From an uncultured Eubacteriales bacterium (GTDB lineage Bacteria; Bacillota; Clostridia; Christensenellales; Aristaeellaceae), in the NCBI GenBank assembly GCA_902773895.1, contig CACYGB010000018.1, forward strand, positions 1-53,146: a stretch of 53,146 nucleotides of DNA, given 5' to 3'. The position numbers were made by a program, and so were the translations under genes. Below are positions 6,339 to 14,088 of the stretch, piece by piece (position 1 is the stretch's first letter; every line of letters starts with the position of its first letter). Below the pieces are notes generated by a model. That model was given only the letters and a program-made list of their open reading frames with translations, did no database searches and was not told the origin of the DNA.

Positions 6339-8000
6339 TCACAAGGACAAATCTTTGTTCTTGCCAACCCGCATGTAGAGAACCAGCGTGGCCACCGTGA
6401 ACAGCGTCAGCACAGTGGAAGCGGCGCACGCGCGGGCGTCCGTTCCGCCCACCACCAGCACGTAGACCAGCAGGTTCAGGGTGATGGTCTTGTAGCTGTA
6501 CAGCATCACCGAGCTGGAAAGCTCCGTGATCAGCGTCACCCAGGTCATGACCGCGCCGGCGGCCACGCCGCTGAACATCATCGGAATGGTGATCTTCCAG
6601 AACGTTTTGAACTTGGAAGCGCCAAGGCTGGACGCCGCTTCCTCCACCGTGATGGGGATCTGCTGCAGCACGGCGACGCTGGAACGGATGGTGTACGGCA
6701 TACGCCGGATGCACATGGCGACGATCATGATCCACGCGGTGCCGGTCAGCACCAGGCTGCCGCTGTTGAAGCCCATGATCATGGCGATGCCGATAACGGC
6801 GCCGGGAATAATATACGGGATCATGGACATGGTGTCAATGACGTTGTTCACCAGGTTGCGGCGGCGGACCACCAGGTAGCTGATGAGCATGGCCATCACG
6901 ATAATGATGATCAGCGCGCCCCCGCAGATGCGCAGCGTGTTCCACACTGCCGGGCCCAGGTCCGGCCACACGGTTTTGTAATTCATGAAGGAATAGCCGG
7001 GTTTGATGATGTTGCCCGTGCGGCTTACGTTATGGAAGGAATAGTAAACCAGGAAAAGCTGCGGCGCGTAGGAAATCACCACCATGCCGTAGAGGAACAC
7101 GTGTATCAGCACGCTGCCCAGCTTCCCGGGCTTCTTGCGCTCGATGGGATGCAGGGCGTTCATGGTGAAGCTGAATTTGTTGCTGGACCATTTCTGCAGC
7201 AGGAAAATCACTGCGGTGATGACGACGGCGATGACGGCGATGGCGGCCGCGAAATTGTAGTTGGTGCCCACTTCACCGACGTACTGCTGATAGATGACCA
7301 CCGGGAAGGTCATGTAGCCTTCGCCGATCATCCGCGGCGTACCGAAGTCGGCCAGGGAACGCATGAACACCATCAGGCCGGCGGCCAGGATGGATGGCAT
7401 GCACAGCGGGATAACCACCTTGAAGAAGCGCCGCACCCCTTTGCAGCCCATGTTGGAGGACGCCTCCAGCAGGGAATTGTCCACGTTCTTCAGCGCGCCG
7501 TTGACGTAGAGGAACACCAGGGGGAACAGCTTGGTGGACAGTGCCAGCAGGATGCCGCCAAAGCCGTAGATGCTGGGCAGGCGAATGCCGAACCAGGCCT
7601 TGATGAGCTTGGTGATCGCGCCGCCGCGCCCCAGCAGCAGCACCCAGGAATAGGCGCCCAGGAACGGGGCGGACATGGAGCAGAGGATCACCATGACCAT
7701 CAGGAAGTTGCGGCCCTTGATTTCATACATGCTGTACAGGTACGCCATGGGCACGCCAATGATCAGGGTGACGGCGGTGGCAGCGATGGAAACCTTGAAG
7801 CTGTTGACCAGCGTGTAGGCATAGCCGTGATCCTTGTCGAAGAACTGCGCGAAATAGCGCGTGGTCAGCTCTCCGGTATTTTCATCCCGCACGGAATTGA
7901 CCAGCAGCTTGATCATGGGATACAGCATGAACAGGATATACAGCACCAGCAGCGCGATGCTGATGATGGCCCACATATCCCATTTTTTCTTTCTGATCAT
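6339..8000 (-). CDS. ABC transporter permease, two fused domains (FbpB/AfuB type)
   Basis: A 553-residue inner-membrane protein with two copies of the binding-protein-dependent permease domain in one chain, about 12 membrane segments. Each half carries an EAA-type loop for ATPase docking: LLEASSNMGCKG in the first half, VEEAASSLGASK in the second. A short hydrophilic linker (HPIERKKPGK) joins them. This layout is typical of Fbp/Sfu iron(III) permeases and of the related AfuB sugar-phosphate permease. The start overlaps the ATPase stop by four bases (ATGA), so the two are coupled. The neighbours (kinase, aldolase, transketolase) argue for a carbohydrate or sugar-phosphate substrate instead of iron. 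That conclusion is contextual. Confidence 0.9.
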   Translation of the reverse strand: MIRKKKWDMWAIISIALLVLYILFMLYPMIKLLVNSVRDENTGELTTRYFAQFFDKDHGYAYTLVNSFKVSIAATAVTLIIGVPMAYLYSMYEIKGRNFLMVMVILCSMSAPFLGAYSWVLLLGRGGAITKLIKAWFGIRLPSIYGFGGILLALSTKLFPLVFLYVNGALKNVDNSLLEASSNMGCKGVRRFFKVVIPLCMPSILAAGLMVFMRSLADFGTPRMIGEGYMTFPVVIYQQYVGEVGTNYNFAAAIAVIAVVITAVIFLLQKWSSNKFSFTMNALHPIERKKPGKLGSVLIHVFLYGMVVISYAPQLFLVYYSFHNVSRTGNIIKPGYSFMNYKTVWPDLGPAVWNTLRICGGALIIIIVMAMLISYLVVRRRNLVNNVIDTMSMIPYIIPGAVIGIAMIMGFNSGSLVLTGTAWIMIVAMCIRRMPYTIRSSVAVLQQIPITVEEAASSLGASKFKTFWKITIPMMFSGVAAGAVMTWVTLITELSSSVMLYSYKTITLNLLVYVLVVGGTDARACAASTVLTLFTVATLVLYMRVGKNKDLSL

Positions 8001-9103
8001 GTCCCATCCCCCCGATGCGTTTTGATCAGGGATTTTTCGCCGTCCGCAGTGAACACGTTGATCTTTTCCCCCTTGACGGACAGGCGCACCGTGCTCCCTT
8101 TCTCAAGGATATCGTCGATCTTGGATTCCTGGATGATCTCCACGCGCTCGCCGGACCGGAGACGCACCAGGTAATGGGTGTTCAGGCCCAGGAACGTGGA
8201 AAACTCCACCGTTCCCTCGATTCCCGCTTCCCCGCTGTCGGTGATAACAAATTCCTCCGGCCGCACGGAAGCCTGCACCGCATCCCCGTCCCGCGCTTCG
8301 TCGGTCAGGTTGTCCATGGGCACCAGGAAGCCGTCAAAGTCCACGCACAGCGCGCCGTCCTTCCTGGTCAGCTTTTTCCTGAGCACGTTGGTGCGGCCGA
8401 TGAAGGTGGCCACGAACAGGTTCGCGGGGCGCTGGTACAATTCCTTGGGCTTGCCGATCTGCTGGATGACGCCGGCGCTCATGACCGCGATGCGGTCCGA
8501 CACCGCCATGGCCTCCTCCTGGTCGTGGGTCACGTACACGGTGGTGATGCCCAGGTCGTTCTGGATCTCCTTGATGACCTCGCGCATTTCCACGCGCAGC
8601 TTGGCATCCAGGTTGGACAGCGGCTCGTCCATCAGCAGCACATCCGGCTCGATGGCCAGGGCGCGGGCCAGGGCCACGCGCTGCTGCTGGCCGCCGGACA
8701 GGCGGTCGGGCATACGGTCCGCGTATTCGTCTATATGCATCAACTTCATGAACTTTTCCGTCTGGGCGGCGATCTGCTGCTTGGGCAGCCTGCGCTCCTT
8801 CAGGCCGAAAGCCACGTTGTTGCGTACGTTCATATGGGGGAAAATGGCATAGTTCTGGAACACCATGCCGATGTTTCGCTTGGCGGGATCCAGGTCATTG
8901 ATGCGGCGTTCGCCAAAATAGAAATCACCGCCTTCGATGGAATTGAATCCGGCAATCATGCGCAGCAGCGTCGTTTTACCGCAGCCGGAGGGACCCAGCA
9001 AAGTGAAGAATTCACCCGGCTGGATTCTTAAGCTCAGATCGGGAATGATCACATTCTCCCCGAATTTTTTCAGCGCGTGATTGATAATGATTTCTACATT
9101 CAT
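7997..9103 (-). CDS. ABC transporter ATP-binding protein
   Basis: A 368-residue ATPase that powers the fused permease. It has Walker A GPSGCGKTT (37-45), the Q-loop in VFQNYAIFPH, signature LSGGQQQRVALARAL (135-149), Walker B LLMDEP (156-161) and the H-loop in YVTHDQEEA. A C-terminal TOBE-type regulatory domain of about 120 residues follows (VRPEEFVITDSGE). It belongs to the PotA/FbpC-like subfamily, which pairs with both iron and carbohydrate importers. I take the ATG at 9103, nine bases after AGG; an in-frame ATG at 9112 is the alternative. It sits between the binding protein and the permease and overlaps the permease start. Confidence 0.9.
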   Translation of the reverse strand: MNVEIIINHALKKFGENVIIPDLSLRIQPGEFFTLLGPSGCGKTTLLRMIAGFNSIEGGDFYFGERRINDLDPAKRNIGMVFQNYAIFPHMNVRNNVAFGLKERRLPKQQIAAQTEKFMKLMHIDEYADRMPDRLSGGQQQRVALARALAIEPDVLLMDEPLSNLDAKLRVEMREVIKEIQNDLGITTVYVTHDQEEAMAVSDRIAVMSAGVIQQIGKPKELYQRPANLFVATFIGRTNVLRKKLTRKDGALCVDFDGFLVPMDNLTDEARDGDAVQASVRPEEFVITDSGEAGIEGTVEFSTFLGLNTHYLVRLRSGERVEIIQESKIDDILEKGSTVRLSVKGEKINVFTADGEKSLIKTHRGDGT

Positions 9104-9194
9104 GGCATTCATCCTCGCTCTGACGATTGATTATCAGGAAAAGGCCGGACACGGCACCAGCCGTGCCCGGTCAGGAAAACGATCCGGTTTGGGA

Positions 9195-10235
9195 TTATTT
9201 GAAGATTTCGCGCCAATGATCGTGAATGGCGGGCTGGTTGGCGGACAGCGCTTCGGTATCGGCCACCAGGTAGTTGATGTCGGCCAGGTTGACCATCAGC
9301 TTGTTGGGGTTCTCCAGTTCCAGGTTGGCGTTGGCCTGACGGGCGCCGCACTCATTGTAGATCGCCTGGCCTTCGTCAGACAGCAGGTAGTCGATGAACA
9401 GCTTGGCGTTTTCCATGTTCTTGGCGCCCTTGATGACGGCGGAGCCGAACGCGATGGAGGTGACGCCTTCCACGGGGTACACGATGTGGCAGCCCAGTTC
9501 GGCGGGATCGTCCACTTCGCCCTGCATCTGGACCACGGCGGGTTCATAGGTCAGGCCCACAGTGTATTCGCCCTGGTAGACGGTCTTGTAGGGGCCGGAG
9601 GAAGAGGAAGCGATGACCAGGTCGTTGTCATGCAGGCCCTTGATATAGGTCCAGGCTTCTTCGCTGTCCCAGCCGCCGAAGTCGGTCAGAATCATCTGCA
9701 GGTTGTTCCAGGCGGAGGAAGAAGCGGTGGGGTCAGCGGAAATGATCTGGCCCTTCAGCGCGGGATTCAGCAGGTCCTTCAGGCCCGTGATCTTGACGCC
9801 GGCTTCCGCTTCCAGTTCGTCGTTGACCCACAGGCAGGGGATCTGGGTGTCATGGTAGGACAGGATGCCGGTCTTGTTCTTCATATCCTCGGGCATCTTT
9901 TCGTCGTTGACGCTGATGTAGGGCTCCAGGCAGTCTTTCAGGTCGCCCAGGGTGTCGGCGTACACGAGGCCGCCGAACATGGCGTCAGCCTGGGGGTTGT
10001 CTTTTTCGTTGATGATGCGGGCTTTGCTTTCGCCGGCGCCGGCCTTGGTGAACTTCACGTCGATGTTGGGATACTTCTTCATGAAGCCGTCAATGACCAG
10101 GGCGGTGTACTGCCGCTCGCTTACGGTCGTGTACAGGATCAGTTCGCCCGCGGGCTCTTCATCCGCCAGAGCGGGAATCGCCATCGCGACAACAAGCATC
10201 GCCAGCACCATTACGAGAGCCAGGATCTTTTTCAT
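9195..10235 (-). CDS. Extracellular solute-binding protein (FbpA/AfuA-like)
   Basis: A 346-residue exported binding protein. The signal peptide MKKILALVMVLAMLVVAMAI is followed by PALADEEP, with no lipobox cysteine, which is unusual for a Gram-positive binding protein; it may be held at the surface by another means. The mature part begins with the family's first strand (GELILYTTVSERQYTALVID) and keeps the class II binding-protein layout of FbpA and AfuA, including SADPTASSSAWNNL in the hinge region and a late NMENAKLFIDYLLSDEGQ. The start is set by AAGGAGG. Iron-binding family members use a Tyr pair near residue 195; I do not see an obvious YY here. With the flanking sugar enzymes this favours an organic phosphate or sugar ligand. 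Confidence 0.87.
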   Translation of the reverse strand: MKKILALVMVLAMLVVAMAIPALADEEPAGELILYTTVSERQYTALVIDGFMKKYPNIDVKFTKAGAGESKARIINEKDNPQADAMFGGLVYADTLGDLKDCLEPYISVNDEKMPEDMKNKTGILSYHDTQIPCLWVNDELEAEAGVKITGLKDLLNPALKGQIISADPTASSSAWNNLQMILTDFGGWDSEEAWTYIKGLHDNDLVIASSSSGPYKTVYQGEYTVGLTYEPAVVQMQGEVDDPAELGCHIVYPVEGVTSIAFGSAVIKGAKNMENAKLFIDYLLSDEGQAIYNECGARQANANLELENPNKLMVNLADINYLVADTEALSANQPAIHDHWREIFK

Positions 10236-10304
10236 GGGATATTCCTCCTTGAAAATTTTATGCTGCATACCGGCAGTCAGCACGGCTGCCGGCTTGAGCT
10301 CCAT

Positions 10305-11231
10305 TCAAGCCCGGGCTTCCAGAAACGCTTCCAGCTGTTTCCGGCCGGGAATACCGGCGCGGCCGCCCGTTTTCAGGCATTTGAGCGCCGAGGCGGCCTG
10401 GGCAAAGCGGATACTTTCCTCCAGGTCCTCCGTTTCCAGCCAACGGGTCAGGAACGCGCCGTGAAACACGTCCCCCGCCCCGGTCGTATCCACCGCCTTG
10501 ACCTGGAAAGCCGGATAATGGCGGACACGTCCGCCTTCCAGCGCATAAACGCCGTCCGCGCCTGCCGTCATCAGCACCGCTTTCGCCCGGCCAAGGCCCG
10601 CCATGTACCGGAGGGCGTCCTCCCGGTCCTGCCTTTCCGACACCCGGAAAGGATACACGGCGTTCATGACCAGCAAATCGGCCATCGCGGCCAGTTGGCG
10701 GTTCAGATCGTTATCCGCCTGTCGGGAACAGCCGTCCAGGGAAACCAGGGTGCCCGATTGCCGGGCAATCCGCGCGGCATGGACGGCGTTTATGTAGTTG
10801 GTGCCGTCCAGATGCAGCGCGTCCGCTTCCGCAATCGCAGCCTGCTCCGGGCTGTCAAAGGATAGCGGCGGTAAATTGTCGCGGTACGGGAATTTGGTGC
10901 GGCTTCCGTTCTGCGGATTCACCATAACATAAGAGGAAGAGCTTCGCCCGCCGGGCACCCGGGATACCAGGGAAACATCCACCCGGAAATCCGAAAGTCC
11001 TTTCAGGATGCGAGTTCCGGTTTCATCGTCTCCCAGGCGGGCCAGCATTCTGGCCTTCGCCCCCAAACGGGAAGCGGCCGCCAGCGCCGTGGCCACCGCG
11101 CCTCCGCCCTGGGTGTCATCCATGGACAGGATGTGGGTGGAGCCGTCTTCCGGCGGGTAAGCCTCCACCGTGCAGATATAATCCTGGCAGCAATGCCCCA
11201 CGCCTACGATCACAGGCTGAAATCTGCTCAA
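10305..11231 (-). CDS. PfkB-family carbohydrate kinase
   Basis: A 308-residue ribokinase/PfkB-type sugar kinase. It has the N-terminal glycine motif QGGGAVATALAAASRLG (near 41-57) and the C-terminal signature DTTGAGDVFHG (248-258), whose last Asp (254) is the catalytic base. Substrate-side residues include GVGHCCQDY at the start. It would phosphorylate a ketose or ketose phosphate to feed the aldolase at the other end of the operon. I take the TTG at 11231 (MSRFQPVIVGVGH), five bases after GAGG; no ATG suits the family N-terminus. It is the first gene after the minus-strand promoter, with the operator between promoter and start. Tagatose-6-phosphate, fructose-1-phosphate and sulfofructose kinases belong to the same family, and the sequence alone does not choose between them. 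Confidence 0.85.
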   Translation of the reverse strand: MSRFQPVIVGVGHCCQDYICTVEAYPPEDGSTHILSMDDTQGGGAVATALAAASRLGAKARMLARLGDDETGTRILKGLSDFRVDVSLVSRVPGGRSSSSYVMVNPQNGSRTKFPYRDNLPPLSFDSPEQAAIAEADALHLDGTNYINAVHAARIARQSGTLVSLDGCSRQADNDLNRQLAAMADLLVMNAVYPFRVSERQDREDALRYMAGLGRAKAVLMTAGADGVYALEGGRVRHYPAFQVKAVDTTGAGDVFHGAFLTRWLETEDLEESIRFAQAASALKCLKTGGRAGIPGRKQLEAFLEARA

Positions 11232-11250
11232 AAAAGCCTCATTCCCATTC

Positions 11251-11266
11251 GCGAAATTTTTTTCAC
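11251..11266 (-). promoter_or_regulatory. Candidate RpiR operator, import operon side
   Basis: GCGAAA-TTTT-TTTCAC, an inverted repeat with one mismatch, lies in the 5' leader of the kinase operon. It is about 50 bases downstream of the -10 and 20 bases before the TTG. It matches the site at 11422-11437 on the divergent side. Confidence 0.65.
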
Positions 11267-11318
11267 AAATCTGCGTGTTATTTCTGCTTTGCTCTTTTTC
11301 TATCTTTCTGACAGGCTC

Positions 11319-11347
11319 ATCATAGCACAAGAAGCGGTCCGTGTCAA
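11319..11347 (-). promoter_or_regulatory. Promoter of the kinase/import/aldolase operon
   Basis: On the minus strand TTGACA (11347-11342), 17-base spacer, TATGAT (11324-11319). It is divergent from the transketolase promoter, with 33 bases between the two -35 boxes. Confidence 0.85.
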
Positions 11348-11380
11348 GAAATATTTGGTTAAATTTTTGCCATAACCGAC

Positions 11381-11437
11381 TTGACAGCGCAGATCGCGTC
11401 AGCTATAATGAAATTAAATTGGTGAAAGTTTTTTCAC
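11381..11437 (+). promoter_or_regulatory. Transketolase/RpiR promoter with overlapping operator
   Basis: TTGACA (11381-11386), 17-base spacer, TATAAT (11404-11409): a full consensus promoter. A perfect inverted repeat GTGAAA-GTTT-TTTCAC (11422-11437) begins about six bases after the predicted transcription start. The closing gene of this transcript encodes an RpiR-type regulator, so negative autoregulation relieved by a phosphosugar is the likely arrangement. Confidence 0.82.
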
Positions 11438-11467
11438 TTATCTTGTTCATAAGGAGGAACATGCTCT

Positions 11468-12274
11468 GTGAACGCGAAAGAAATACAGGCCCAGGCAAAC
11501 CGGAACCGCCGCGTGATCGTGGACATGATCCATACCGCCAACGCGGGGCATCCGGGCGGGTCGCTGTCCGTGATCGATATGCTCACGGCAATTTACATGA
11601 CCGACGTGAACCTGAAGGAATCGCCCCGGAGCCGGGTGATCCTCTCCAAGGGGCACGCGGTGCCGGCGCAGTATGCCGTGCTGCATCAATACGGCATCCT
11701 CAGCGATGAAGAAATGAAAACGCTCCGCCAGCTGGACAGCCGCCTGCAGGGCCACCCGTGCTCCCACCGCCTGCCCCAGGTGGACGCCACCACCGGCCTT
11801 CTGGGCCAGGGCCTGTCGCTGGGCATCGGCATGGCCATCGCCAAGCGCGACACCGGGGACAGGCACAACGTGTACGTGATATGCGGCGACGGCGAAGTCA
11901 ACGAAGGGCAGATCTGGGAAGCGGCGGCGCAGGCCGCCCACTACCGCCTGGGCAATCTCATCCTCGTCATCGACCAGAACGGCCTTTCCTCCTCCGGCGT
12001 GACCAGCCAGGTCATGAACAACCGGGATCTGGCGGAAAAGCTGACGGCCTTCGGCTGGCAGGCCGAAACCATCAACGGCCATGACATGGACCAGATCCTG
12101 GCCGCGCTGGGCCGGGCCCGCGCCTGGCAGGAGGGTCCCTATGCCATCGTCATGAACACCGTCAAGGGCAAAGGGGTTTCCTATATGGAAAACAACGTGG
12201 CCTATCATTCCTCCGGAATCGCGGGCGATTTGTATCAGCAGGCGATCGAAGATCTGGAAAGGGCGGAGCAGTAA
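11468..12274 (+). CDS. Transketolase, N-terminal (TPP-binding) subunit
   Basis: A 268-residue half-transketolase. It contains HTANAGHPGGSLSVIDML near the start, SKGHAVPAQYA (60-70) and the thiamine-diphosphate motif GDGEVNEGQIWEAA (140-153) with the downstream VIDQNG. These are the pyrophosphate and metal-binding parts of the enzyme. The pyrimidine-binding half is the next gene. Together they move two-carbon ketol units between sugar phosphates. The start is GTG at 11468, ten bases after AAGGAGG. Split transketolases are common in Clostridia and in dedicated sugar catabolic loci. Placement in a locus regulated together with a kinase and aldolase, instead of among housekeeping pentose phosphate genes, suggests a substrate-specific role. 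Confidence 0.92.
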   Translation: MNAKEIQAQANRNRRVIVDMIHTANAGHPGGSLSVIDMLTAIYMTDVNLKESPRSRVILSKGHAVPAQYAVLHQYGILSDEEMKTLRQLDSRLQGHPCSHRLPQVDATTGLLGQGLSLGIGMAIAKRDTGDRHNVYVICGDGEVNEGQIWEAAAQAAHYRLGNLILVIDQNGLSSSGVTSQVMNNRDLAEKLTAFGWQAETINGHDMDQILAALGRARAWQEGPYAIVMNTVKGKGVSYMENNVAYHSSGIAGDLYQQAIEDLERAEQ

Positions 12275-12275
12275 C

Positions 12276-13199
12276 ATGAAATACGAAACAGTATCCCTGC
12301 GGGATTATGTGGGCAAAACGCTCAACAAGCTGTACAACGAGCGGATGTACGTGCTGGACGGCGACCTGAGCGGCGCCACCCGGAGCGCGCATTTTGAAAA
12401 AGAGCATCCGGATCATTTCATCGAGCTGGGCATTTCCGAAACCAGCGGCGTCTCCATCGCCACCGGCCTGGCCATGGAAGGGCAAATCCCCTTCTACGTC
12501 AATTTCGCCATTTTCTGCACCGGCAGCGCCTGGACGCAGGTGCGCATGGCCTGCTACGCCGAGGCCAACCTGAAACTGCTGGCCACCCATCCCGGCATGG
12601 ACAACGGCCCGGACGGCGCCAGCCACCACGGAAACGAGGATATTGCCCTGATGCGGGTACTGCCCAACATGCGTATCCTGGTGCCCCAATCCCCGCTGCA
12701 GCTGGAGCAGGCCGTGCAAAAGGCCCTGGATACGGACGGCCCGTGCTACATCCGGGTCAGCCGGGACGCCGTTCCGGTGCTGCCCGAGAAGGATACCCCC
12801 TTCGGGGGCGTACAGGTCACGGCGGAAACCGGAAAGGATTTCGCCGTCGTGTACGAAGGCACGGCGCTGATGGCCGCCCGGCAGGGCTTTGACCTGCTGA
12901 ACGAAAACGGACGCCGGGGCCGGATGATTCAGGTGCAGGAATTGAAGCCGTTCCCGGATGAGGCCCTGTGGGAAAGCATCCGGGACGTCCGGGCCGTGGT
13001 CACGGTGGAAAACCACAGCGTCATCGGCGGTCTGGGCGGAGCCGTTTCGGAAATGCTGGCCGCCCGCGGCACCCATCCGCCGCTTCTTCGCGTGGGCGTT
13101 CCGGACGTGTTCACGCAGTCCGGCCCCACGGCCCAGGTGAAGGCGCGCTACGGCCTGAGCGGAGAGCACGTCTGCCAAGCCGTTCTGGCAGCGTTATGA
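12276..13199 (+). CDS. Transketolase, C-terminal subunit
   Basis: A 307-residue partner of the preceding gene. It has the pyrimidine-binding domain (LDGDLSGATRSAHF, then HFIELGISETSGVSIATGLA, where Glu of the ISE segment is the expected cofactor-activating residue). A transketolase central part follows (HHGNEDIALMRVLPNMRIL), then the C-terminal domain (VVTVENHSVIGGLGGAVSE). It starts one base after the N-terminal subunit stop codon, so equal production is expected. Its own stop overlaps the RpiR start by four bases. DXS and pyruvate dehydrogenase E1 beta share this fold, but the HHGNEDIA region and the partner gene make transketolase the better call. Confidence 0.92.
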   Translation: MKYETVSLRDYVGKTLNKLYNERMYVLDGDLSGATRSAHFEKEHPDHFIELGISETSGVSIATGLAMEGQIPFYVNFAIFCTGSAWTQVRMACYAEANLKLLATHPGMDNGPDGASHHGNEDIALMRVLPNMRILVPQSPLQLEQAVQKALDTDGPCYIRVSRDAVPVLPEKDTPFGGVQVTAETGKDFAVVYEGTALMAARQGFDLLNENGRRGRMIQVQELKPFPDEALWESIRDVRAVVTVENHSVIGGLGGAVSEMLAARGTHPPLLRVGVPDVFTQSGPTAQVKARYGLSGEHVCQAVLAAL

Positions 13200-13975
13200 G
13201 CACCCGGGAACGCACCGCCGCCGCCGAAATGAAGGTGGCGGAATATGCCCGCCAGGTGGGCGCCGCGCTGATCGGCATGCCGCTGCACGACATCGCCAGG
13301 GCATGCGGCGTCAGCGACGCCACCGTGGTGCGCTTTTGCCGGCGGCAGGGCTACCACGGGCTCAAGGATTACAAAATCGCCCTTTCCCACCGGGAGGACG
13401 CGGAATGCGCGCAGCCGCTGAACGGCAGCGAATCACTGGCCGAGATCCGGCAGCGACTGGTCAGCGGCTGTGTTCAGGCGCTGTACGACACCGGGGAAAA
13501 GCTGTCGCTGTCGGCACTGAAAGCGGCGTCCGACGCCATTCTTTCCTCCGGGGCGCTGGATATTTACGCCGCGGGCGGCTCCGCGCCCATCGCGTCCTAC
13601 CTGCGGCATCAGCTGATCAAGCTGGGGATCCGCGCGAGCATTTATTCCGACGCTTCGTCCATGCGGCTGTCCTATGCGGGCTTTACCCGGCGCGACACCG
13701 TGATGAGCATATCCGTCACCGGCGAAACCCCCGACGTTCTGGACGCACTGAACGCCGCGCGCCAGGCCGGCTGCGCCACCATCTGCATGACCGCCCATCC
13801 GGAATCCCGGATGGCGCGATTGGCGGACACCGTACTCATCGCCGCCGGCGGCAATTTCCTCAAGGACAGCTCCTACGCGCGCCTTTCCCAGCTGGCGGTG
13901 GTGGACATGCTGTTTGCCGCGCTGCATAACAGGAAGCAAACGGAAGCGTCAAACCATCAAACAGACGGGAAATAA
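13196..13975 (+). CDS. RpiR/MurR-family transcriptional regulator
   Basis: A 259-residue regulator with the two RpiR parts. An N-terminal HTH spans residues about 1-77 (IARACGVSDATVVRFCRRQG is the recognition region, followed by GLKDYKIAL). A C-terminal SIS sugar-phosphate domain spans about 105-240 (LDIYAAGGSAPIASYL, then TRRDTVMSISVTGETPDVLDAL). It would bind the paired GYGAAA-N4-TTTCAC operators at 11251 and 11422 and respond to a phosphorylated intermediate of the pathway. The ATG overlaps the transketolase stop (ATGA). A terminator follows. The operator assignment is inference from symmetry, location and the presence of two matching sites. Confidence 0.9.
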   Translation: MSTRERTAAAEMKVAEYARQVGAALIGMPLHDIARACGVSDATVVRFCRRQGYHGLKDYKIALSHREDAECAQPLNGSESLAEIRQRLVSGCVQALYDTGEKLSLSALKAASDAILSSGALDIYAAGGSAPIASYLRHQLIKLGIRASIYSDASSMRLSYAGFTRRDTVMSISVTGETPDVLDALNAARQAGCATICMTAHPESRMARLADTVLIAAGGNFLKDSSYARLSQLAVVDMLFAALHNRKQTEASNHQTDGK

Positions 13976-14002
13976 TGGTATCCTTTTGAACAGGACAGAA
14001 AA

Positions 14003-14042
14003 CAGCCTCAGGCCGGATCATCCGCCTGAGGCTGCATTTTTT
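14003..14042 (+). terminator. Terminator of the transketolase/rpiR operon
   Basis: AGCCTCAGGC and GCCTGAGGCT pair around CGGATCATCC, followed by GCATTTTTT. It lies between convergent rpiR and ileS. Confidence 0.88.
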
Positions 14043-14088
14043 CCTGGTCTGCGTTTTACGGTTTTCAGCGCGGAATGGCGCTTTCCCG

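Noticed and set aside
6339..9103. Iron(III) uptake system
   Set aside because: The family fits, but operon partners are all sugar enzymes, there is no obvious Tyr-Tyr iron site in the binding protein, and no Fur-like box is seen. Kept only as an alternative.
13196..13975. Longer RpiR protein starting within the transketolase gene at 12968
   Set aside because: The extra N-terminus lies over the transketolase coding region; the ATG at 13196 overlaps the stop in the usual ATGA fashion and gives a normal RpiR length.
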